Below are positions 19,609 to 27,895 of a stretch of 64,000 nt of DNA, piece by piece. Origin of the DNA: Mixta hanseatica (lineage in GTDB: Bacteria > Pseudomonadota > Gammaproteobacteria > Enterobacterales > Enterobacteriaceae); contig NZ_CP082904.1 in assembly GCF_023517775.1 (NCBI RefSeq), positions 2,542,001-2,606,000 of the forward strand. Reading direction: 5' to 3'. Under the pieces are notes generated by a model that worked only from the letters and a program-made list of their open reading frames with translations, was not told where the DNA came from and searched no databases. Each line of letters opens with the position of its first letter. Position 1 is the first letter of the stretch. The position numbers were made by a program, and so were the translations under genes.

Positions 19609-19736
19609 TATACCCTCAATAATTCAAGCTGCATCGCGGCGGCAACCCGTTGAATCCCGATGCGCTTCCCCAAATAAGTGGTTCAGCTGAGAGAAGGCTG
19701 CCAACAAAGAGACCGCTTGAAGCGTGACGAATATAA
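19609..19736. repeat. ERIC (intergenic repeat unit) element
   Basis: A 128-base sequence between dcyD and tcyJ that follows the ERIC pattern: a TATACCCTCAATAATTCAAG left end, a central segment like TGAATCCC...AAATAAGTG, and a right end CTTGAAGCGTGACGAATATA that is an imperfect inverted repeat of the left. The length matches the canonical 127-bp ERIC. It lies inside an operon, so it is transcribed and could fold into a long hairpin affecting tcyJLN expression. Confidence 0.8.
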
Positions 19737-19756
19737 ATCTTTTTCGTTTTCCGTGA

Positions 19757-20743
19757 TTAGACAGCAGGATAATAAGCAAATAACGCCGGTGCGCCGCCGG
19801 TATGCACAAACAGCAGCGGCCCTTCACGCTGGAAACGCTGCTGGCTGATGCCATCAATTAATCCCGCCATCGCTTTGCCGGTATAGACCGGATCGAGGAT
19901 GATGCCTTCCAACCGCGCCAGCAGCTTAACCGCTTCCATCCCCTCTTCGCTGGGCATGCCGTAACGCGGCGCAAAATAGTCATCCCACAGGGTGATGTCC
20001 ACGCTGCTGCGGGTTTCCAGCAGGCTGGCAACCTGCTGCTGTAAGCCGGTCACCAGCGGCAACTGATCGGCGGTTTTACGTGACACTGTCACACCAACCA
20101 GTTCCGTTTCCGGCAGCAAGTGCTCTAATCCGATCGCCAGTCCTGCATGCGTACCCGCACTGCCGGAAGCGACCACCACCGCCGCGAAATCCACAACCCC
20201 TTCGCTTTGATGAGCGATCTCTTGCGCGCACTCAACATACCCCAGCGCACCCAGCGCGTTTGAACCGCCAACCGGCACCACGTAAGGACGAAAGCCCTGC
20301 GCTTCCAGCCGAACGCGCAGCGCTTCCAGCTGTTGCGCCGGCGCATGTAGCGCATCTACCAGTTCGATTTCGCAATCCATTAAATCGAGCAGCATGCGGT
20401 TACCGTTGCTAAGGTAGTTTTCCGCCTGGGTTTGAATCGGATTTTCCAGCAGAGCGAAACATTTCAGGCCCAGCTTTGCCGCGACCGCGGCGGTTTGACG
20501 TACGTGGTTTGACTGAATCGCCCCGGCAGTGATTAACACGTCTGCCCCTTCGCGTAGCGCATCCGCCGCCAGGAACTCCAGCTTGCGCAGCTTGTTGCCG
20601 CCCAACGCCAGCGGTGTAATATCATCACGCTTAATAAAGATATCGCGGCCCAGATAGTCGGAAAGACGCGGTAAATGCTCCAGCGGCGTCGGCGCGCCAA
20701 CCAGTTCAAGACGGGGGAATTGGATCAAATTAGACAGGGACAA
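19757..20743 (-). CDS. dcyD: D-cysteine desulfhydrase DcyD
   Basis: A 328-residue PLP enzyme that degrades D-cysteine to pyruvate, sulfide and ammonia. The PLP lysine is Lys51 in [12 protein letters not shown], and the phosphate-binding SGSAGTHAG loop is present. The start is taken as TTG at 20743, because GGAGG lies five bases upstream and the length then equals E. coli DcyD (328). An upstream in-frame GTG at 20761 would place the ribosome binding site inside the gene. It lies upstream of tcyJLN, consistent with uptake and breakdown of sulfur amino acids. Confidence 0.93.
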   Translation of the reverse strand: MSLSNLIQFPRLELVGAPTPLEHLPRLSDYLGRDIFIKRDDITPLALGGNKLRKLEFLAADALREGADVLITAGAIQSNHVRQTAAVAAKLGLKCFALLENPIQTQAENYLSNGNRMLLDLMDCEIELVDALHAPAQQLEALRVRLEAQGFRPYVVPVGGSNALGALGYVECAQEIAHQSEGVVDFAAVVVASGSAGTHAGLAIGLEHLLPETELVGVTVSRKTADQLPLVTGLQQQVASLLETRSSVDITLWDDYFAPRYGMPSEEGMEAVKLLARLEGIILDPVYTGKAMAGLIDGISQQRFQREGPLLFVHTGGAPALFAYYPAV

Positions 20744-20849
20744 GGCAGCCTCCACGCACACAGGATAATGGCTACAGTGTTGCAGAAGATTTGTCAGGGA
20801 TCTATGGTCAGTTCGTGTGATAAAGCGCAGACGCGCCCGGCTGCTGAGA

Positions 20850-20886
20850 AAATCGGCGCGGCACGGATGAAATCCACCCGTGCCGC
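20850..20886 (-). terminator. Hairpin after fliZ
   Basis: A 9-bp perfect stem GCGGCACGG / CCGTGCCGC, with GCGCCGATTTT on the minus strand after it. It starts just past the fliZ stop; the U-run is short. Confidence 0.65.
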
Positions 20887-20890
20887 ACGC

Positions 20891-21394
20891 TTAATTACGC
20901 TGCCAACCTAAAAACTGATCATATTTGCGCAGGGCGATACGGTAGTTATTATTGCCAGCGTCCGGTAAATCATTCTCCAGACATTCATGCCAGCTCCCGC
21001 CGCGTAATTTCTCTGCCGGATAATTCTTCGCCGATAGCATATCATCCAACCGGCGCAAACGAACCACATACTCGCGAATCGTGCTGTGGCTCATTTCCGT
21101 TTGCTCAAACAGGTATTGTTTAAATGCCATAATGTCAAAATAATTGGGGTGGGTATTGCAGTAAATATCACTGCAAAACCGGCACAGGGCGGTCAGTTCG
21201 TTTTGTAATTTAAGCCAGACCTGATCGTCGATCGGCTGGTCCATCCGGGATATGGCTTCTTTATTGATGATCTGACCGCGAAAAACTAACGCCATCCTGT
21301 CGAGTACTTTTCCGCAGTGTGAACAATTACTTTGGCTGTGTTTAAAGTCTTTAAGATAACGGCTTAATGGCCTCGTTTTTAGTTTGGTTCCCAT
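20891..21394 (-). CDS. fliZ: Flagellar regulator FliZ
   Basis: A 167-residue FliZ, a DNA-binding protein that in enterics prolongs flagellar gene expression and antagonises sigma-S promoters. The conserved N-terminus (RPLSRYLKDFKHSQ) with CxxC pairs (SHCGK, CRFCSD) and the core-binding-like segment EMSHSTIREYVVRLRRLD are clear. It is about 16 residues shorter at the C-terminus than E. coli FliZ (183), ending soon after NNYRIALRKYDQF. It lies 46 bases downstream of fliA and is presumably cotranscribed with it. Confidence 0.93.
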   Translation of the reverse strand: MGTKLKTRPLSRYLKDFKHSQSNCSHCGKVLDRMALVFRGQIINKEAISRMDQPIDDQVWLKLQNELTALCRFCSDIYCNTHPNYFDIMAFKQYLFEQTEMSHSTIREYVVRLRRLDDMLSAKNYPAEKLRGGSWHECLENDLPDAGNNNYRIALRKYDQFLGWQRN

Positions 21395-21440
21395 TGAGGA
21401 GCCCCCCGGTTATATGTCTCGAAAGCGAGAGCTGACGCTG

Positions 21441-22163
21441 TCAGCGCGCTCCCGTTAACCGGGCGCGCAGGCGTTTAATCGCCTGACTGTGCAGCTGGCT
21501 GACGCGGGATTCTCCCACCTCCAACACCGCGCCAATCTCTTTCAGATTCAACTCTTCCTGGTAATACAGTGTCAGCACCATCTTTTCGCGCTCGGGCAAG
21601 GCCTCGATCGCTTCAATGACGCGTTCACGGAGATTCCCTTCCATTAGCTGGTGAAGCGGATTGGCATCTTCATGTCCTTCCGTCACCAGTTCCGCACTAT
21701 CGCCATGTTCTTCGCGATACTCGTCATAGGAGAAAAGTTGGCTGTTATTGGTATCCAGCAGAATCTGCCGATACTCTTCCAGCGAAACATTTAGCTGTTT
21801 AGCGACTTCCTGCTCGGATGCGGCTCGCCCCAGCGACTGTTCGCACTGATGCATCGCAGACGCGACTTCACGCGCGTTGCGTCGCACGCTGCGCGGCGCC
21901 CAGTCACGGCTACGTAGCTCATCCAGCATGGCCCCGCGTATACGCTGCACGGCATACGTGGTAAAGGCTGTACCCTGCAGCGCGTCATAGCGCTCCACGG
22001 CATTCAGCAGCCCGATACCCCCGGCCTGCAGCAAATCATCCAGCTCAACGCTCGCGGGCAGCCGTACCTGCAGGCGCAACGCCTCATGGCGCACCAGCGG
22101 TACGTATCGCTGCCACAGCGAGTGTTTGTCCATCACGCCATCGGCGGTATAGAGATCGTTCAC
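21441..22163 (-). CDS. fliA: Flagellar sigma factor FliA (sigma-28)
   Basis: A 240-residue sigma factor for class 3 flagellar and chemotaxis promoters. Region 2 contains VELDDLLQAGGIGLLNAVERYD and region 4 contains LKEIGAVLEVGESRVSQLHSQ. It is nearly identical to E. coli FliA (239 residues) in both regions. A sigma-28-like promoter lies upstream (22188-22214), suggesting autoregulation. The cognate anti-sigma FlgM is not in this window. Confidence 0.97.
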   Translation of the reverse strand: MNDLYTADGVMDKHSLWQRYVPLVRHEALRLQVRLPASVELDDLLQAGGIGLLNAVERYDALQGTAFTTYAVQRIRGAMLDELRSRDWAPRSVRRNAREVASAMHQCEQSLGRAASEQEVAKQLNVSLEEYRQILLDTNNSQLFSYDEYREEHGDSAELVTEGHEDANPLHQLMEGNLRERVIEAIEALPEREKMVLTLYYQEELNLKEIGAVLEVGESRVSQLHSQAIKRLRARLTGAR

Positions 22164-22187
22164 TTTGACTACCCTGCGTTAGTTACG

Positions 22188-22214
22188 TTATCGGCATGAT
22201 TATCCGATTCTGTA
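22188..22214 (-). promoter_or_regulatory. Sigma-28-type promoter of fliA
   Basis: The minus strand reads TACAGAAT, 11 bases, then GCCGATAA. The -10 element is perfect and the -35 matches 5 of 8 positions of TAAAGTTT. Confidence 0.6.
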
Positions 22215-22310
22215 GGGCGATCGATTGGCGGAATAGGGATAAAAAAGGCGGGTTATTTAGAAAATGTGTGTGACCACTACCGGCGCGTTGCCGATGAGAT
22301 CACACTTTTA

Positions 22311-23282
22311 TTAAAAGTGACGGACAATTTTTTTTAAGCGTTCGCGCGTGGACTGCGGCACGTATTGCCACAGCGCGCATGCTTTGCCGTCAATGTCCTG
22401 ATAAAAGCTTTGCAGCTGATCTTCAGCCTGCGGCGCCTGGCGAAAATGCACCGTACCCTGTTCGGCATCGATAAATAACCGTCCGCTAATAAACAGCCGC
22501 TTCAGGTCACTGCGTAAAAACAGACCGTTGTCGACGCTATTATCGGCCAGCAGCCCTTCCTCATTTTCGCTGGCATCTATATGGCAAGCTTCCACCCATG
22601 ACGCGGAAACATTCGCCGAAAGCGAGGTGCCGGTAATCACGCAGCCGCCGTAGCGCGCCTGCACCGCCGTGCTGAATTCCGTCTGGCCGGCGCGCTGCAA
22701 CACCTTCACCCTGACACGCCGGCCAACCTGCTGCCCGGCGATCACCGCCGCAGGAGTGGGCAGCGCAGGGGTCTCCAGCACCACGATAAACTGCAGCGTA
22801 CGCGCCTCGCTAAAACAGGGCTGCGCCTGAGGATCGTACAACTGCCAGTAATCATCATTGCCTTGTTGACGCATCAGCGTTAAGCGATAGCCCCGGCTGG
22901 CCAGCAGATTTTGCGCCGTTGCCCCGCCAGGATCGAGCATGGCGTAAACCCGGCTTTCTCCCATCACTTTCCATAACGCTACGGCGGGATCGTTGCGCCG
23001 AAGATAAAGAAAGGATTGCCCCTGATGCATATAGTGCTCAAAGCGGCGCAGATAATTTTTCCGATCGTTATCGTCTGAAACAAACAGCAGATCTTCCAGC
23101 GGGCTATTTTCCGCCTGGTGGGCAAACACCGCGCGAATAACCAACTGACGCGGGCTGGTGGAGGGGCTTAATAAGCCGCGAAAAGTCAGCGCCTTTTCTG
23201 TCGGATATTTTTGCCCGTAGCGCTGGCTGATTTTTTCAAAGGTCAGCCGCTCCCCAGGTAACAAGTCATAATTGAAGCGCAT
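22311..23282 (-). CDS. HNH endonuclease-like protein with an altered active site
   Basis: A 323-residue protein not recognised as a named gene. The C-terminal third fits the HNH_2 fold: CVITGTSL near 214, EACHID with His234, and DNGLFLRSDLKRLFISG with Asn252. The third residue, normally His in the DLHRLFD motif, is Lys261 here and the following Asp is Ile, so nuclease activity is doubtful or unusual. The N-terminal 200 residues show no domain I can name. The start is the ATG at 23282, since GGAGTGTTT directly precedes it. It is inserted between fliA and the rml genes. Confidence 0.65.
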   Translation of the reverse strand: MRFNYDLLPGERLTFEKISQRYGQKYPTEKALTFRGLLSPSTSPRQLVIRAVFAHQAENSPLEDLLFVSDDNDRKNYLRRFEHYMHQGQSFLYLRRNDPAVALWKVMGESRVYAMLDPGGATAQNLLASRGYRLTLMRQQGNDDYWQLYDPQAQPCFSEARTLQFIVVLETPALPTPAAVIAGQQVGRRVRVKVLQRAGQTEFSTAVQARYGGCVITGTSLSANVSASWVEACHIDASENEEGLLADNSVDNGLFLRSDLKRLFISGRLFIDAEQGTVHFRQAPQAEDQLQSFYQDIDGKACALWQYVPQSTRERLKKIVRHF

Positions 23283-23520
23283 AAACACTCCAGAAAAAGA
23301 GCCACGGGTTAATCAGCGTAAGGACGCTGCTTTGCCGTTATTATCGGCAGGCTGTTACTTTTCTGTAACGCAGAACTAAAATCTTTTTTGCCCGCAGGTT
23401 ATCCGCAATAAAGCCCCCGCTTTGCCCTCTTATTTGCGCCATTACTCATCGGATCTCAGGCGTAATCTTTATCCATTCCCGGGGAAGGCTTCCCTGCACC
23501 TTGTTATATCGAGACTCTGT

Positions 23521-24390
23521 ATGAAAGGTATCGTACTCGCTGGCGGCACAGGCTCCCGGCTACATCCGGTAACCTGCGGCGTGTCCAAACAGCTGCTGCC
23601 GGTGTATGACAAGCCGATGATCTATTATCCGCTCTCTGTCCTGATGTTGGCGGGCATTCAAGACATTCTGGTGATCACCACGCCGGAAGATTTACCGGCT
23701 TTTCAGCGACTGCTGGGCGACGGTAGCCGTTTCGGTATTCAGCTGCAGTTTGCCGTTCAGCCAAAACCCGAAGGGCTGGCGCAGGCGTTTATCATCGGTG
23801 AGGATTTTCTTGCCGGCGAAGGCTGCGCGCTGGTGCTGGGCGACAACATCTTCTTTGGCCAAAGTTTCGCCAAAAAGCTGGAAGAGGTGAGCGCGCGCGA
23901 CAGCGGCGCGACGGTGTTCGGTTATCAGGTAATGGACCCGGAACGCTTCGGCGTGGTGGAGTTTAATCAGCAGTTTCAGGCGATCTCGCTGGAAGAAAAA
24001 CCTGCGCAGCCTAAATCCAACTATGCGGTGACCGGCCTCTATTTTTATGACCGCCAGGTCTGCGCCATGGCGAAGCAGGTAAAACCCTCGGCACGCGGCG
24101 AGCTGGAGATCACCACGCTGAATCAAATGTATCTGGAAGATGGCCTGTTGTCAGTCGAGGTGCTGGGGCGCGGTTTCGCCTGGCTGGATACCGGCACCCA
24201 TGACAGCCTGCTTGAAGCCTCGCACTTTATTCACACCATTGAAAAACGTCAGGGTTTTAAAGTTGCCTGTCTGGAAGAGATCGCCTGGCGTAAGGGCTGG
24301 CTGAGCGCCGGTCAGCTGCGCGAGCGGGCAAACTATCTTAACAAAACCCAGTACGGATCCTATTTGCATCAGCTGCTGGTGGAAGCATGA
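23521..24390 (+). CDS. rfbA: Glucose-1-phosphate thymidylyltransferase RmlA
   Basis: A 289-residue nucleotidyltransferase that makes dTDP-glucose, the first step to dTDP-L-rhamnose. The N-terminal [11 protein letters not shown] signature, the [16 protein letters not shown] block, LGDNIFF and [20 protein letters not shown] are all present. The start is the ATG at 23521, placing MKGIVLAGG at the N-terminus as in the family; the frame extends further upstream without homology. It overlaps rmlC by 4 bases. No rmlB is present in the cluster, so dTDP-glucose 4,6-dehydratase must come from elsewhere (for example an rffG-type gene). Confidence 0.94.
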   Translation: MKGIVLAGGTGSRLHPVTCGVSKQLLPVYDKPMIYYPLSVLMLAGIQDILVITTPEDLPAFQRLLGDGSRFGIQLQFAVQPKPEGLAQAFIIGEDFLAGEGCALVLGDNIFFGQSFAKKLEEVSARDSGATVFGYQVMDPERFGVVEFNQQFQAISLEEKPAQPKSNYAVTGLYFYDRQVCAMAKQVKPSARGELEITTLNQMYLEDGLLSVEVLGRGFAWLDTGTHDSLLEASHFIHTIEKRQGFKVACLEEIAWRKGWLSAGQLRERANYLNKTQYGSYLHQLLVEA

Positions 24391-24935
24391 AGGTAACTAA
24401 TACGCGTATTTCTGATGTAAAGATCATTCAACCCGCCGTCTATGGCGATGCGCGCGGCTTCTTTCTTGAGACCTTCGAGAAAAAACGCTACCAGCAACTG
24501 CTGAACATCGATCTGGAATTTGTGCAGGATAACTATTCCCGTTCCGGCAAAAACGTTTTGCGCGGCCTGCATTTTCAAAAAACGCAGCCGCAGGGCAAGC
24601 TGGTGCGCGTAGTGCGCGGCGAAGTGTTTGACGTCGCGGTGGATATTCGCCCGGACTCACCCACGTTTGGCCAGTGGGAAGGCGTTATCCTTTCGGAAGA
24701 AAACAAGACGCAGCTCTGGATCCCGCCCGGTCTGGCGCACGGTTTTTTAGTGCTGTCTGACCTGGCGGATTTTGAATATAAATGTACCGATTACTACAAC
24801 CCACAGGATGAAGCCTGTCTGCTGTGGAACGACCCTTCTGTAAATATTGACTGGCCGGTGAAAGCGCCGCTGCTGTCAGAAAAAGATAAAAAAGGTTTGC
24901 CTCTTAGGGAGTTGTTGCCATGCGCGTATTGTTAA
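24387..24935 (+). CDS. rfbC: dTDP-4-dehydrorhamnose 3,5-epimerase RmlC
   Basis: A 182-residue cupin-fold epimerase, third step of dTDP-L-rhamnose synthesis. It has the motifs [19 protein letters not shown] with the catalytic His, and [13 protein letters not shown]. Its length and order fit RmlC. The ATG overlaps the rmlA stop (ATGA), and its 3' end overlaps rmlD by 16 bases, so the three genes are one translation-coupled unit. Confidence 0.95.
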   Translation: MKVTNTRISDVKIIQPAVYGDARGFFLETFEKKRYQQLLNIDLEFVQDNYSRSGKNVLRGLHFQKTQPQGKLVRVVRGEVFDVAVDIRPDSPTFGQWEGVILSEENKTQLWIPPGLAHGFLVLSDLADFEYKCTDYYNPQDEACLLWNDPSVNIDWPVKAPLLSEKDKKGLPLRELLPCAYC

Positions 24936-25762
24936 CCGGCGCTTACGGTCAGCTGGGCCGTAGCCTGCTGGATCGCTTTCCTGCCGACTGGGTTTTGCTG
25001 GCCTGTGGTTCAGCCGAGCTGGATATTACCAACCGGGCGGCGGTCGATCGCATTGTGCGCCGCTTTCGCCCACAGGTGATTATGAATGCCGCCGCCTATA
25101 CGGCGGTGGATAAGGCGGAAACCGATCGTATCCGCGCGATGAAAATTAATGCGCTTGGGCCGGAAAACCTGGCGCGCGCCGCGCGCGATACTGGCGCTCA
25201 GCTGATCCATATTTCTACCGATTACGTTTTTGACGGCACCAAACTGACACCCTATGTCGAAAGCGACACGCCCTGCCCGGTTAACTTTTACGGTTTAAGC
25301 AAATGGGAAGGCGAAAAACGCGTACAGGCGATGCTGCCGCGCGCCATTATCGTACGTACCTCATGGGTATTTAGCGAATATGGCAATAATTTCGTCAAAA
25401 CGATGCTGCGCCTGGCGCAAACCCAGCAGAGCCTGCGCGTGGTGAACGATCAGCGCGGCTGCCCAACCTATGCGGGCGATCTGGCGCAGGCGATGATCAC
25501 CCTGGCCGCCGATGCCAACGCATCGGGGATTTATCACTACTGCGGCGATAAGGCGGTGAGCTGGTATGAGTTCGCGCTGACCATATTCCGCGTCTTTAGC
25601 GATGAATTTCCTGCGCTGCGCTCGGTTGAAGTCTGCCCTGTTTCGGCGGCGAGCTATAAACAACAGGCGTGCCGCCCGGTGAACTCGGTCATGATCAGCG
25701 AAAAAGCTGCGCCGCAGCCCTCCTGCTGGGATAAAGCACTGGGAATGGTGATGTCGGCCTGA
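24920..25762 (+). CDS. rfbD: dTDP-4-dehydrorhamnose reductase RmlD
   Basis: A 280-residue short-chain dehydrogenase/reductase, the last step of dTDP-L-rhamnose synthesis. The Rossmann motif [13 protein letters not shown] is at the N-terminus, STDYVFDG near the middle, and the YGLSKWEGE block carries the catalytic Tyr and Lys. It ends the rml cluster. The likely use is rhamnosylation of flagellin or of another surface glycan; the genes stand alone here, without O-antigen assembly genes. Confidence 0.94.
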   Translation: MRVLLTGAYGQLGRSLLDRFPADWVLLACGSAELDITNRAAVDRIVRRFRPQVIMNAAAYTAVDKAETDRIRAMKINALGPENLARAARDTGAQLIHISTDYVFDGTKLTPYVESDTPCPVNFYGLSKWEGEKRVQAMLPRAIIVRTSWVFSEYGNNFVKTMLRLAQTQQSLRVVNDQRGCPTYAGDLAQAMITLAADANASGIYHYCGDKAVSWYEFALTIFRVFSDEFPALRSVEVCPVSAASYKQQACRPVNSVMISEKAAPQPSCWDKALGMVMSA

Positions 25763-26110
25763 AAGAGAGAGTAAAATGGCGGTTTCCCGCCGAAACAGCC
25801 GTAACAAGCCAGCAATAACCCCTGCTGGCTTGCCCAAAAACAGGCGTATGCGCCGCTTCGTTACCCCAACCCTTCAACTCTCGCTGCATAGTCTATGATT
25901 GTTTTGTGTATGCAGCCTGAGGCCAGTTTAACCGGACACCGTTTCACATCCTCACTCAGCGGAACAGCCCCCTGATGATCACCATCAGCAGCGGGCCGGT
26001 CCGCTACGGCATCCAACTCGCGCTACAGGCTTAAGCGATTAGCTTGCATCACTGAACAACAATAGATGATGTCGTCCATGGGTCATTTCTGCGTTAAGCG
26101 AGGAAAATGA
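25763..26110 (+). other. Gap between rmlD and treZ
   Basis: About 350 bases without a gene. It holds a GGCGG-TTTC-CCGCC hairpin (25778-25791) and a 9-bp inverted repeat AAGCCAGCA / TGCTGGCTT at 25806-25831, neither followed by a U-run on the plus strand. The remainder shows no clear promoter or repeat. Confidence 0.5.
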
Positions 26111-27895
26111 ATGGAGTCCAAATCATTTCGTAAAAGTTGGGGCGCCGAATATGAGGCCGCCGATACGGTTCGTTTCCGTCTTTGGGCACCAGGCCAACAG
26201 ACGATAACCCTGAGGATCGACGGTGAAGACCGTGAGATGAATAATAGCAGCGACGGCTGGTTCGAGCTGCTGACGACCGATGTTGCGCCCGGCGCGGAAT
26301 ATAATTTCGTGCTTGCCGATGGCATGGTGGTACCCGATCCCGCTTCCCGCGCTCAGAAGGCGGATGTTAACGGCCCTTCTCTGGTTATCGATCCCGCCAG
26401 CTACGCCTGGCAACACGCGTGGCAGGGGCGCCCGTGGGAAGAATCGGTAGTCTACGAGATGCATATCGGCACCTTTACACCCCAGGGCACCTTCCAGGCC
26501 GCTATTGAGAAACTGCCCCGGCTCGCCGAGCTGGGTATTACCATGATTGAAGTGCTACCGGTTTCGCAATTTGGCGGCAATCGCGGCTGGGGTTATGACG
26601 GCGTGCTGCTTTACGCGCCGCATTCGGCGTATGGCACCCCGGAGGATTTTAAAGCCTTTATTGATGCCGCCCATGGTCATGGCCTGTCGGTGGTACTGGA
26701 TATTGTGCTTAACCACTTCGGCCCAGAGGGTAACTACCTGCCGTTGCTGGCGCCGGATTTTTTCCATAAAGAGCGGATGACGCCCTGGGGCGCCGGTATC
26801 GCCTATGATGTGGATGCCGCGCGTCGTTACATCGTGGAGGCCCCGCTCTACTGGCTGAAAGAGTTCAATCTGGACGGCCTGCGCTTCGATGCCATCGATC
26901 AAATCGAAGATATTTCTGAAAAGCATGCGCTGATTGAAATAGCCGAGCGTATCCGCGCTGAAATTACCGACCGCCCTATCCATCTGACTACCGAAGACAG
27001 CCGCAATGTCATCTTCCTGCATCCGCGCGAGCAGGATGGCACGGTGCCGCTGTTTACCGGCGAATGGAATGATGACTTCCACAATGCCGTTCACGTACTG
27101 GCAACGGGTGAGACGCATGCCTATTACCAGGATTTCGCCAGTGAGCCGGAAAAACTGATAGCGCGTATTCTGACGGAGGGTTTCGCTTATCAGGGCGAAG
27201 TGTCGGCGCAGTCGGGCCAGCCGCGCGGCGTAAAAAGCGGCGGCCAGCCGCCGACGGCCTTTGTCGATTTTATCCAGAACCACGATCAGGTCGGCAACCG
27301 CGCCCAGGGCGAAAGGCTGATTGAGCTGGCGGGCGTTGAGCGCACCAAAGTGATGTTTGCCACGCTGTTGCTCTCTCCGCATATCCCGCTGCTGTTTATG
27401 GGCGAAGAGTATGGCGAAACTAACCCTTTCCTGTTTTTTACCGATTTCCATGGCGATCTGGCGAAAGCGGTGCGTGAAGGCCGCGCCCGGGAGTTCGAAG
27501 GTCACGCGGGCCATGAAGGTGAAAGCGTGCCCGATCCCAACGCCGAAACGACGTTTGCCGCCTCGAAGCTGGACTGGCAAAAGTGGGAGAGCGAACAGGG
27601 TAAAGCCTGGCTGGCGCTCACCCGTGAACTGTTGGCGCTGCGCCAGCAACATATCGTGCCGTTGTTGGCTAACGCGGCCGGCAACGCAGGCAGGATTGTC
27701 AAGACGGCGGAAGGATTCGTTGCCGTGAGTTGGGCTTTCCCGGCCGGCACGCTCTCTTTAGCATTTAATATTGGCGCCACTCCCCAGCCGCTTCCCGATC
27801 TGCCTGGCGAAACCCTGTTTGCCTGGCCGCAGGCGTCAGCGGAGCTACCACAGAATTCGATTATCGTTCGCCTTGCTTCAGGAGTCACCAAGTGA
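26111..27895 (+). CDS. treZ: Malto-oligosyltrehalose trehalohydrolase TreZ
   Basis: A 594-residue GH13 enzyme that releases trehalose from malto-oligosyltrehalose. An N-terminal carbohydrate-binding-like domain (RFRLWAPGQQ) precedes the barrel. Catalytic residues are Asp260 (GLRFDAID) and Glu295 (HLTTEDS), with Asp392 in the NHDQVGN block. The start at 26111 has GCGAGG upstream. It overlaps treY by 4 bases. With TreY it makes trehalose from glycogen or maltodextrins without sugar nucleotides, a route absent from E. coli. Confidence 0.94.
   Translation: MESKSFRKSWGAEYEAADTVRFRLWAPGQQTITLRIDGEDREMNNSSDGWFELLTTDVAPGAEYNFVLADGMVVPDPASRAQKADVNGPSLVIDPASYAWQHAWQGRPWEESVVYEMHIGTFTPQGTFQAAIEKLPRLAELGITMIEVLPVSQFGGNRGWGYDGVLLYAPHSAYGTPEDFKAFIDAAHGHGLSVVLDIVLNHFGPEGNYLPLLAPDFFHKERMTPWGAGIAYDVDAARRYIVEAPLYWLKEFNLDGLRFDAIDQIEDISEKHALIEIAERIRAEITDRPIHLTTEDSRNVIFLHPREQDGTVPLFTGEWNDDFHNAVHVLATGETHAYYQDFASEPEKLIARILTEGFAYQGEVSAQSGQPRGVKSGGQPPTAFVDFIQNHDQVGNRAQGERLIELAGVERTKVMFATLLLSPHIPLLFMGEEYGETNPFLFFTDFHGDLAKAVREGRAREFEGHAGHEGESVPDPNAETTFAASKLDWQKWESEQGKAWLALTRELLALRQQHIVPLLANAAGNAGRIVKTAEGFVAVSWAFPAGTLSLAFNIGATPQPLPDLPGETLFAWPQASAELPQNSIIVRLASGVTK

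Noticed and set aside
26555..27652. 365-codon minus-strand frame covering treZ
   Set aside because: Long antisense frame produced by GC-rich codon bias; treZ has all the catalytic motifs.
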